Source: Euryarchaeota archaeon UBA33 (GTDB taxonomy: Archaea > Thermoplasmatota > E2 > DHVEG-1). Taken from it: 18,088 nt of DNA. Below, piece by piece: positions 1 through 5,898 of the stretch; position 1 is the stretch's first letter; each line of letters opens with the position of its first letter. Position numbers and translations under genes: made by a program. Below the pieces are notes generated by a model, which ran no database searches, was not told the DNA's origin, and was given only the letters and a program-made list of their open reading frames with translations. The stretch is from NCBI GenBank assembly GCA_002506745.1, contig DAYE01000112.1, positions 5,272-23,359 of the forward strand, written 5' to 3'.

Positions 1-59
1 AGACAACATCAAGATATCAAAAGTATTATCTGGCAGTATTCATTTACATTAAGATATTC

Positions 60-461
60 ATGTCTGAAACACCTTTCGTCTTTGAATATAAAAATTATCC
101 ATTAATTCCTATTAAGTTTTTCAGCAAAGAACGAGAAACACCAATGATTGATGCTCTGCTCGATTCCGGTGGAGATTTTATCGTCATACCCTATGCAATA
201 GCGAAATATCTAGGACTGAAATTAAAAAAAGCAGGGTGTGTCGATACTGCAGCAGGGGAAACGACGTTGTATAAAACTGTTCTCAACATGGTTATTTTTG
301 ACGAGGATCAAAAATACACCTACGAAAACCTTGAGGTGCATGTCTCCGATCGTAACGACCTGCCGGTTCTTTTAGGGAGAAACCCGATTTTCGAGGATCA
401 CGAAATCATCTTTCAGAAACATCAAAACAAGCTGATTTTACAACCGATACCACACCAATAA
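60..461 (+). CDS. Small retropepsin-like aspartic protease domain protein
   Basis: A 133-residue protein that looks like a single retropepsin-type domain (gag-polyprotein putative aspartyl protease families). The catalytic Asp-Ser-Gly triplet is at residues 35-37, preceded by hydrophobic ALL and followed by an Ile/Val-rich strand. The hydrophobic-hydrophobic-Gly motif typical of the family (VLLGR) is at 103-107. There is no signal peptide or membrane segment, so the protein is probably cytosolic. Retropepsins act as homodimers, each subunit giving one Asp; that is family knowledge. No clear Shine-Dalgarno precedes the ATG, and the region just upstream is AT-rich, so a leaderless transcript is possible. 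The substrate is unknown. The fold call is fairly safe; protease activity is not proven by the motif alone. Confidence 0.72.
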   Translation: MSETPFVFEYKNYPLIPIKFFSKERETPMIDALLDSGGDFIVIPYAIAKYLGLKLKKAGCVDTAAGETTLYKTVLNMVIFDEDQKYTYENLEVHVSDRNDLPVLLGRNPIFEDHEIIFQKHQNKLILQPIPHQ

Positions 462-500
462 CATCAATGTGTCTTTCTTTTAGGAGTGGTTGGGAGAAAC

Positions 501-534
501 TTTAAATGAGTCTTACATGATTCTGATTCAGAGG
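501..534 (+). promoter_or_regulatory. TATA box and ribosome-binding site for the 61-residue gene
   Basis: TTTAAA at 501-506 is preceded by a purine-rich BRE-like stretch (494-500). A GAGGA ribosome-binding motif at 531-535 lies 7-8 bases before the ATG at 543. The spacing from TATA to the expected transcription start, about 25 bases, fits a short leader carrying the GAGG. Confidence 0.45.
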
Positions 535-542
535 AACGAATT

Positions 543-728
543 ATGTCGTATCTGTACGAAGGTTGGACGTTATATAAGAGGGATGTCACCCTCAAAGGCG
601 GACGGAAACAAACGATTTATTTCTTTAGCAAAAGATCACCAAAAAGTGGTACTCCCTGTGAGTTACCGCCAGGGTACAGTGTTGGTGTCAACAAGCGTAC
701 CGGCTTACCCTATCTGAAAAAGAAGTAA
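543..728 (+). CDS. Conserved small archaeal protein of unknown function (61 aa)
   Basis: A short, basic 61-residue protein with an aromatic start (YLYEGW), a Lys/Arg-rich middle (LKGGRKQTIYFFSKR) and a C-terminal segment ending in three lysines. It matches from memory a small protein recurrent in euryarchaeal genomes that has no assigned function and keeps the GGR-QTIYFFS and KSGTPC blocks. The single cysteine (residue 39) sits in the SGTPCELP segment. The ATG at 543 is supported by a GAGGA motif just upstream and a TATA-like box about 40 bases before it. A strong T-rich stretch follows the stop. The basic charge suggests nucleic acid or ribosome contact, but that is a guess. It overlaps a longer open frame at 490-717 in another phase, which I reject. 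Confidence 0.75.
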   Translation: MSYLYEGWTLYKRDVTLKGGRKQTIYFFSKRSPKSGTPCELPPGYSVGVNKRTGLPYLKKK

Positions 729-757
729 TATTTCTTCTTTTTTTTCTTTTTTTCATT
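729..757 (+). terminator. T-rich archaeal terminator
   Basis: Immediately after the stop of the 61-residue gene the plus strand carries runs of eight or more T interrupted by single C (about 733-756). Archaeal RNA polymerase terminates at such U-tracts without needing a hairpin. Confidence 0.6.
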
Positions 758-833
758 TGTAATTAAAATAGATATACTTCTGTACAGCATTCTTCTTATA
801 ATTTTTTTATGTCGAATACAATTATTTTAGAAG

Positions 834-906
834 TGGGCCCGTTGAGATTTGAACTCAAGTCACTAGCACCCCAAGCTAGAAGGATACCAAGCTACCCCAC
901 GGGCCC
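834..906 (-). tRNA. tRNA-Pro (anticodon GGG)
   Basis: Read on the minus strand, 906 to 834 folds as a complete 73-base tRNA. The acceptor GGGCCCG pairs with CGGGCCC and is followed by discriminator A. The D-arm has the expected A14, GG (18-19) and A21. The anticodon stem CTAGC/GCTAG holds the loop TTGGGGT, giving U33, anticodon GGG and G37. The variable loop is four bases, and the T-arm TTGAG/CTCAA holds TTCAAAT. GGG reads CCC and CCU proline codons. No intron is present and the 3' CCA is not encoded, as is common in archaea. It lies between two plus-strand genes and is transcribed against them. Confidence 0.96.
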
Positions 907-930
907 AAGGTAAAACCCCGATATTCTTTC

Positions 931-975
931 TTTGAAAATATTATGCGTGCATACTAGAAAGCCTTAATATACTTT
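931..975. promoter_or_regulatory. Divergent promoters: tRNA-Pro (-) and SemiSWEET gene (+)
   Basis: On the minus strand an AT-rich box (ATAATATTTT, about 935-944) lies about 30 bases before the tRNA 5' end. On the plus strand TTAATATA at 964-971 lies only about 10 bases before the first in-frame ATG (981) but about 25 bases before the second ATG (993). The second ATG is therefore where a leaderless message would begin. Confidence 0.45.
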
Positions 976-992
976 ATTAGATGAAGACCCGT

Positions 993-1268
993 ATGTATTT
1001 TGATGTTTTTACCTTGCTTGGGTTTGCCGCTGGGACGGTCACTTCCATTGGTTTCCTCCCTCAGTTGATTCGTGGGTATAGAACCAAAAAACTTTATGAT
1101 GTCTCTTATTGGATGCCGTTGGTCCTTGCTTGTGGAATGCTCCTTTGGCTTGTCTATGGTTTTTTCCGCAATGATATCGCTATTATCGTAGCAAATTCCT
1201 TCGGCGTCTCCTGTAATATTCTTTTAATAACCATGAAAAAATGGTATTCTACAAGGGATGGTTCTTAA
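993..1268 (+). CDS. SemiSWEET / PQ-loop sugar transporter
   Basis: A 91-residue integral membrane protein with three transmembrane helices, the size of a SemiSWEET (MtN3/saliva, PQ-loop family). These proteins dimerise to form a sugar uniporter in the cytoplasmic membrane. Visible family marks are the Pro-Gln pair at residues 23-24 in helix 1 (GFLPQLIRGYRTK), the LWLVYG motif that opens the last helix, and the Asn at about 68 (IVAN), part of the substrate site in known members. I chose the ATG at 993 over that at 981. The TATA-like box at 964-971 puts transcription start near 993, and homologs begin with Met-x-Phe just before helix 1. Sugar identity cannot be read from sequence. Confidence 0.85.
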   Translation: MYFDVFTLLGFAAGTVTSIGFLPQLIRGYRTKKLYDVSYWMPLVLACGMLLWLVYGFFRNDIAIIVANSFGVSCNILLITMKKWYSTRDGS

Positions 1269-1353
1269 TTTTACGCAATATCTTAAATACTATGATATTA
1301 CATACATCCTGGAAATCAGGAACCCACTGGCTTCATTCCTCAAGTGGATAGTT

Positions 1354-1983
1354 ATGGAACAACGTACAACTCGTAAAACCATTCTTGATACCATTGCAAT
1401 ATTTTTCATAAAAAAAACGGCAAATTGTTTCTGGGAAATCGCAGATACTTGGTCATATAAAAACGATGCAATCACCAAACTTTATAATAAAACCATAGGT
1501 AAAGAATACCGCAAAGAGTATGAAAACTGCGGTATTTCATCTCATATGAACATCTTACATATCGGTTGTGGCTCCTATCCGTTGACTGAAATGGTTCTTG
1601 CAAGCTGTACCATGGGACGGATCGTTGGAATCGATAAAAATAGTCAGTCCGTGCAGCGAGGACAACAAGTGATTAAAAAAAATAAGCTTGACGATCGTAT
1701 CATCCTTAAACACGGTGATGGTCTTGACTTTCCTGTGGAAGAATTCGATATGGTTATTGTTTCGAGTTGTTCCCAGCCGAAAATAAAAATCCTGGAGCAT
1801 ATCTTTCAAAAAGTAAAATCACAAAGTACCATTATTGTCAGAGAGGTCGATATCGCAACCAAAGACATCATAGATTGTATCGACGCGTACCCTGTTATTG
1901 AATTGAATCAACAAATCCGTCATAACCCTTTTCCGTTTTTTGAGCCGATAGGATGGACTACATTCTGTTTAACAAAGAAATAA
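1354..1983 (+). CDS. Small SAM-dependent transferase, nicotianamine-synthase-like
   Basis: A class I Rossmann SAM-binding protein. With start 1354 it has 209 residues, motif I (HIGCGSYPLT) at about 69-78 and the acidic ribose-binding Asp in VGID at about 94. The block resembles nicotianamine synthase (FIGxGPLPLT) and so does a later SQPK segment followed by a strand and IIVRE. Nicotianamine synthases transfer aminocarboxypropyl groups from SAM. Here the N-terminal helical domain is much shorter than in archaeal NAS (roughly 70 residues against about 120), so the reaction may differ. An alternative ATG at 1258 would overlap the preceding stop. I prefer 1354 because a TTAAATA box lies at about 1282-1288 and a GTGGA motif at 1343-1347. 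A second member of the same type lies at 5347. The substrate is unknown. Confidence 0.72.
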   Translation: MEQRTTRKTILDTIAIFFIKKTANCFWEIADTWSYKNDAITKLYNKTIGKEYRKEYENCGISSHMNILHIGCGSYPLTEMVLASCTMGRIVGIDKNSQSVQRGQQVIKKNKLDDRIILKHGDGLDFPVEEFDMVIVSSCSQPKIKILEHIFQKVKSQSTIIVREVDIATKDIIDCIDAYPVIELNQQIRHNPFPFFEPIGWTTFCLTKK

Positions 1984-2027
1984 GGAACTTCTTTTATGGA
2001 ATTCTAACAGGCGTAATCACGGTAGGT

Positions 2028-3161
2028 TCAGCATCGTAGATCATATTGATTTTGAATCTTTGATGTCCCATCTTTTGTACAATAGGGGTCTTCTCCCACA
2101 ATTGCATCGAATGGTTTTTTCCCAGCTCGTAGCGCATACGTAAATGATATTCCTCGACAGCCAACGCAATAGGTTTCTCTGTATTCACATTTTCCGCATT
2201 TTCCCTCGAGTTGCTTGTATGCGTTTCGTGCTTTTTGGATGAAAGGGTCTTTCATAACATCTGCTAGAGTCATTCCATTTTTGTTGCTTGGTCGGACATT
2301 TAGATTGGTGATGAGGACTGCTGCACATGGCCGTGCGTATCCCTCGACGGTGATACACATGCTATATTCGAGTTGTCGACAACCAGCTCCCGTCAATGGC
2401 ATATAAGGTACCCAGGTGTATCCGTATTCTTTTTGGTCTATCTCGAGGAGTCTGTACCGGAGGTCCATGATTTCTTTTCTGCTTGGTATCCAGTCGAGAT
2501 GGTTTCTTGCTCGTCCGTTCGGGGTCATTATCTCCATATTGGGAAACATGTTCCTGTCTCTGCAAAATCTCCAAAGAGTTTCTACTTCATCGATATTTAA
2601 TTTATTGGTTACAAAGGATCCTGAGAGTTTTACTTTTTTTGTGTTTCGATATCCGGCATTCAGAAGGTTTTCGAGTCCTTCCTTTGTTTTCTTGCATGAT
2701 CCTTTGACGCCGGTGAGTTTATCCATCACTTCGTCTCTGAGAGAATCTAATTTTATCATCACCGATGCGTTGTTTTTAAATAAGAATTTTGCGAGGTCCT
2801 TTGTCATTTTTTGGTTGTTCGTGATCACGACAGGCACCATTTTCAATGAATGGATATGTTTGACAAGATCTTTGAAATGTGGATAGACTGTCGGTTCTCC
2901 TCCTCCTATGATGACGACGGATTTGGCTCCTAATTTCTTTGCTTGGGTGACTATTTCTTTTAAATCTTTATAGGGCATTTCATTTTTTGCTTTTTTGCCG
3001 CTATCTCTGAAACAATATTCACATTTCACATTACAGACTAAACTTGTCTCTAATCTTATGCAAAGAAGCTTATTGCTGTCTCTTGCTTTTATTGCGTCTT
3101 TATAATCGTATAAATATCCCTCAAATAGTGGTGGGTTTTTCATCTTGGCGTTTTTCGTCAT
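2028..3161 (-). CDS. Radical SAM enzyme with SPASM-like C-terminal domain
   Basis: A radical SAM protein of 377 residues from the ATG at 3161. The CxxxCxxC motif (CNVKCEYC) at residues 43-50 binds the 4Fe-4S cluster that cleaves SAM, and GGGEPT at 86-91 contacts the SAM amino group. The C-terminal third holds a cysteine-rich region (about residues 261, 269, 279, 322, 325, 332, 335 and 361) with a CGKCEYRETYCVGC block. This is the hallmark of SPASM/twitch domains that carry auxiliary Fe-S clusters in peptide- and small-molecule-modifying enzymes. No small precursor peptide gene is visible nearby, which weakens a RiPP role. It is divergent from the UbiA gene at 3329. A TTG at 3185 would add eight residues and cannot be excluded. 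Substrate unknown. Confidence 0.88.
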   Translation of the reverse strand: MTKNAKMKNPPLFEGYLYDYKDAIKARDSNKLLCIRLETSLVCNVKCEYCFRDSGKKAKNEMPYKDLKEIVTQAKKLGAKSVVIIGGGEPTVYPHFKDLVKHIHSLKMVPVVITNNQKMTKDLAKFLFKNNASVMIKLDSLRDEVMDKLTGVKGSCKKTKEGLENLLNAGYRNTKKVKLSGSFVTNKLNIDEVETLWRFCRDRNMFPNMEIMTPNGRARNHLDWIPSRKEIMDLRYRLLEIDQKEYGYTWVPYMPLTGAGCRQLEYSMCITVEGYARPCAAVLITNLNVRPSNKNGMTLADVMKDPFIQKARNAYKQLEGKCGKCEYRETYCVGCRGISFTYALRAGKKPFDAIVGEDPYCTKDGTSKIQNQYDLRC

Positions 3162-3185
3162 AGGATCATCTGCTACAATACTCAA

Positions 3186-3328
3186 ATATTAACTATTGTT
3201 AATTATTTTTAAATTAATGGTGTTATTCTATAAATACTTTTTTGTTTTATATTATTTATCCATTTTATATAATTCACAAATAGAAATAATAATTTAAATC
3301 ATTGAGTTATGTACCCAGGCTGTAGAGC
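3186..3328. promoter_or_regulatory. AT-rich divergent promoter region with palindrome
   Basis: This 143-base gap holds no gene. For the minus-strand radical SAM gene a TTTAAAAATA-like box lies at about 3207-3217. For the plus-strand UbiA gene AATTTAAAT at about 3290-3298 is placed for a start just before 3329; TTTATATAA at about 3263-3271 is a second candidate. A 16-base inverted repeat (ATTAAC-TATT-GTTAAT, 3188-3203) lies between the minus-strand TATA and the gene, a position where an operator could act. Confidence 0.45.
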
Positions 3329-4324
3329 ATGAATAAAATCATCTATTTTTTATTCAAATGGCGGCCGTTCCAATGGCGTACAATCATGATGTACGAACTC
3401 CTCTCGTTAGTCATCATGTATACAACGGTCCCTCTGCTTGCGTATGGGATACAAATCTATGATTGGGAAATTTTCCGCATCATTCTGCTATCGATTCTCA
3501 CGCTCTTCTCAGGATATATTGCGACACTGATTTGGAATGACATCAGTGACATGGAGATCGATAAGATCGCCCATCCTGATCGTACGATTCCATCTGGAAG
3601 GATTACCCCTAAAAAATTCTTCATTATTGCATTAATATTTTCCGCTATTGTATTTACTGGTGCAATCCTCATCAGTGTGTGGTGTCTCTTTATAGTCGGT
3701 ATGGCCGCATTATTCGTCGCGTTCCATAATAAATTTTTTAAAAAAATTGTCAAAATACCTGCGTACTCAGAGATATTCACTCCTGTTCAATGGGTCGTCG
3801 TTGCTATCTTTGGGTATGTCGCGATATGGACCGCGTTACCTCAGAGTCATACAATAAGTTACAACCTACCCGTGTTAGGGGCGATCGCGTTTGATGCAGA
3901 TTCTTTTATAAACATGATTCTTCTTGTTTTGTTTACCTATTTTGCGGATGATGCCCATGATCTGCCAGAAGGTATCCATGACATCGATGGAGATAAAAAA
4001 CTTGGGGTGCGGACCTATGCATCATCGTTTGGGATTAAGACATCGGCAAAAGTCTCGTTTGCTATGTATTTCATCTCAGGAATTCTTGCAATCATCCTTT
4101 TTTTCAGGACCATCTTATCACCGATTTTCCTTGTTCCGTTCCTCATCATTTGGCTCTATACCCTTAGTTGGTCGTACCGCTACATGAAAAAAGATGAACA
4201 AGAGATGAAGGACACGGGGTTAATCATTGGTCAAAAAGGATTCAACTATTTTCTCACGGCGTTTGATCTGATGTTTCTGGACATCCTGCTGCAGTTGTTG
4301 TATACCTTATTTTGGGCGGCGTAA
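3329..4324 (+). CDS. UbiA-family prenyltransferase (first copy)
   Basis: A 331-residue membrane protein with about eight hydrophobic helices. The first Asp-rich motif is canonical (N70-D71-x-x-D74-x-x-x-D78) and is followed by the family stretch PDRTIPSGRI. The second acidic motif is at about 207-228 (FADDAHD then DIDGDKKLGVRT). Both motifs bind Mg-diphosphate of the prenyl donor. Archaeal relatives include DGGGP synthase, which makes the second ether bond of membrane lipids, and enzymes of quinone, heme or carotenoid prenylation; the sequence does not say which. The gene stands alone with its own promoter. Its stop overlaps the stop of the convergent carbamoyltransferase-like gene by 18 bases. 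A second UbiA lies at 7382, so at least one of the two probably does something other than core lipid synthesis. Confidence 0.9.
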   Translation: MNKIIYFLFKWRPFQWRTIMMYELLSLVIMYTTVPLLAYGIQIYDWEIFRIILLSILTLFSGYIATLIWNDISDMEIDKIAHPDRTIPSGRITPKKFFIIALIFSAIVFTGAILISVWCLFIVGMAALFVAFHNKFFKKIVKIPAYSEIFTPVQWVVVAIFGYVAIWTALPQSHTISYNLPVLGAIAFDADSFINMILLVLFTYFADDAHDLPEGIHDIDGDKKLGVRTYASSFGIKTSAKVSFAMYFISGILAIILFFRTILSPIFLVPFLIIWLYTLSWSYRYMKKDEQEMKDTGLIIGQKGFNYFLTAFDLMFLDILLQLLYTLFWAA

Positions 4325-5233
4325 GAGTTTCAGCATGAGTGCCATCTCAGCCCACATACGGTTTTCCGCCTCGTCAATGATGACCGATTGTGGACCATGA
4401 GCGACTTCTTTTGTGACTTCTTCTTCGTAGAAGATAGGCATACAATGGATGAAGATCGCATCAGATTTTGCTTTCTTCATCAAATCCTTGGTGACAGTAT
4501 ACCCTTTGAGGTCTTTTAAGATCTGTTCTCGTTGGTCTTTATACCAGATAGATATCCAGGTGTCTGTCGCGACGACATCAGCGTTTTTGATTTCGTTCAG
4601 GTCTTCAGTGATGGTGAGTTTTACGTTTTTTTCTTTAGCTATTTCAGTTGCTTTTTCTAGGAAGTATTTCGAAGGCCAATGGTTCTTTTTGGTAATGACC
4701 GTAACATCCATTCCGACCTGTGTGCATCCAAGCATGTATGAATGAGTGAGGTTATCGTTACCATCGCCAATGAAGACAAATTTTAATCCTTTTAAGGTGT
4801 GTTTTTTCTCTTTTATCGTGGTTAAATCAGCGAGTATCTGAGTTGGATGTTCATCGATGTCTAAGCCGTTGATGACAGGGATCGTCGCATGCCGTGCAAA
4901 CTCATGCAGGTCTTTTTTGTCCAATGCTCGGTACATGACGATATCTGCGTATCGCGACATGGCCAGGGCGATGTCTTCCACGGTTTCTCGTGTGCCTATC
5001 CCGATGTCTTCTTTTGTGAGGGAGATGGCGATGCCCCCGAGCATCTGGATACCGAACTCAAAGCTCACCCGGGTTCTAACCGAGGTTCGTTCGAAGATCA
5101 TGGCGAGCCGTTTTCCTTTGAGGTATCTGATGTCTTTTCCATTTTTGTAATCTTTTTTTAGTTGTATTGCAAGATCGATTAATTCATTAATCTCATCTTT
5201 CACATCTAGGATGGATAAAATATTTTTATTCAT
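4307..5233 (-). CDS. Ornithine-carbamoyltransferase-like enzyme, substrate uncertain
   Basis: A 308-residue member of the aspartate/ornithine carbamoyltransferase family, normal in length. The carbamoyl-phosphate site is SVRTR at 51-55 (usual STRTR) with HPTQ at 129-132 and Arg at 102. The C-terminal half keeps HCMP at 263-266 (usual HCLP) and DEAENRM at 287-293. The ornithine-binding SMG loop is replaced: DTWISIW at 224-230 where DTWxSMG is expected. Catalytic carbamoyl transfer to an amine is therefore likely, but ornithine as acceptor is doubtful; putrescine, a modified ornithine or another amine is possible. No arginine-biosynthesis gene is next to it. GGGAG at 5239-5243 supports the ATG at 5233. 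It reads away from the gene at 5347. Confidence 0.85.
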   Translation of the reverse strand: MNKNILSILDVKDEINELIDLAIQLKKDYKNGKDIRYLKGKRLAMIFERTSVRTRVSFEFGIQMLGGIAISLTKEDIGIGTRETVEDIALAMSRYADIVMYRALDKKDLHEFARHATIPVINGLDIDEHPTQILADLTTIKEKKHTLKGLKFVFIGDGNDNLTHSYMLGCTQVGMDVTVITKKNHWPSKYFLEKATEIAKEKNVKLTITEDLNEIKNADVVATDTWISIWYKDQREQILKDLKGYTVTKDLMKKAKSDAIFIHCMPIFYEEEVTKEVAHGPQSVIIDEAENRMWAEMALMLKLLRRPK

Positions 5234-5238
5234 GGGCT

Positions 5239-5320
5239 CTCCCGAAGAAATCTAGATTATAAAAACTTTTATATTATGATCGTAGGCTGTCATGAAGTAT
5301 TAAATAGAGTTTATATGTTG
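5239..5320. promoter_or_regulatory. Divergent promoters: carbamoyltransferase-like (-) and NAS-like (+)
   Basis: On the minus strand TTTTTATAAT and ATATAAAAG boxes lie within 5255-5277, followed by a GGGAG ribosome-binding site at 5239-5243. On the plus strand GTTTATAT at 5309-5316 fits a start about 10 bases before the ATG at 5347. The plus-strand message would have almost no leader and no Shine-Dalgarno. Confidence 0.45.
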
Positions 5321-5346
5321 TTGACGTTATTCAGCATCGGAAAACG

Positions 5347-5898
5347 ATGTTTAAGAAAGCCCTTGACCAGCTCTATAATATATATGAAAACATATTTACA
5401 AATATATCTTTTTTTTCCTTTTTATACATGAAACTCCATGAGTCCTCGGTCAAGACGGAGATCTCCATGGCAGACGTCCAGCCCTCCGATAAAGTCCTCC
5501 AAATCGGCTGCGGAGCAATCCCCTACTCATTGATTATCTTTTCAAGAGAGACCCATGAGCAAGTAACAGGAATCGATAACCAATCACGAAGCATTGCAAA
5601 AGCAAAAAGATTCATTGGTGACAACAAAAACATCCATGTCGAACAAGCATCAGGAGAGACATATGATGTCTCAACCTTTGATGTCATCTTGATATCCTAT
5701 GGTGTCGGCGATATCGAAGCCGTGTTAAAAAACACTCTCCAACATCTGAAAAACAACGGAAGAATCATCCTGAGAAAACCAATCACACAGACAACCGAGT
5801 ACATCGATTCCATCATAGGGCGATATTCCATAAAAAAACGTAAATTATTGTTATCTCAAGAATCCTATGTAATTATGAAGAAAGGATCTACGTCCTAA
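5347..5898 (+). CDS. Small SAM-binding protein, nicotianamine-synthase-like (second copy)
   Basis: A 183-residue Rossmann SAM-binding protein. Motif I is QIGCGAIPYS at about 52-61 and the ribose-binding Asp is D77 in TGID. After that come the SAM adenine region (FDVILIS, 111-117) and a strand IILRKPI near 140-146. The pattern GCGxxPxS matches the product at 1354 and, more loosely, nicotianamine synthase (GxGPLPLT), rather than ordinary methyltransferases (GxGxG). The helical N-terminal part is only about 50 residues, the shortest of the set. The stop overlaps the stop of the convergent CrtC/AttH-like gene by four bases. The reaction could be methyl or aminocarboxypropyl transfer. I cannot decide between them. 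Confidence 0.72.
   Translation: MFKKALDQLYNIYENIFTNISFFSFLYMKLHESSVKTEISMADVQPSDKVLQIGCGAIPYSLIIFSRETHEQVTGIDNQSRSIAKAKRFIGDNKNIHVEQASGETYDVSTFDVILISYGVGDIEAVLKNTLQHLKNNGRIILRKPITQTTEYIDSIIGRYSIKKRKLLLSQESYVIMKKGSTS

Noticed and set aside
490..717. 75-codon plus-strand open frame
   Set aside because: Overlaps the 61-residue gene in another phase; the smaller frame has a ribosome-binding site, a promoter and a recognisable conserved sequence.
2215..2886. Several plus-strand open frames antisense to the radical SAM gene
   Set aside because: Shadow frames; the minus strand carries clear CxxxCxxC and SPASM motifs, and these frames show no family features.
2028..3161. RiPP peptide-modifying system
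   Set aside because: SPASM-like cysteines are present, but no precursor peptide, leader-binding domain or exporter gene is seen nearby.
4307..5233. Calling this argF outright
   Set aside because: The SMG ornithine loop and the STRTR motif are altered and no arginine gene is adjacent, so only the family is assigned.
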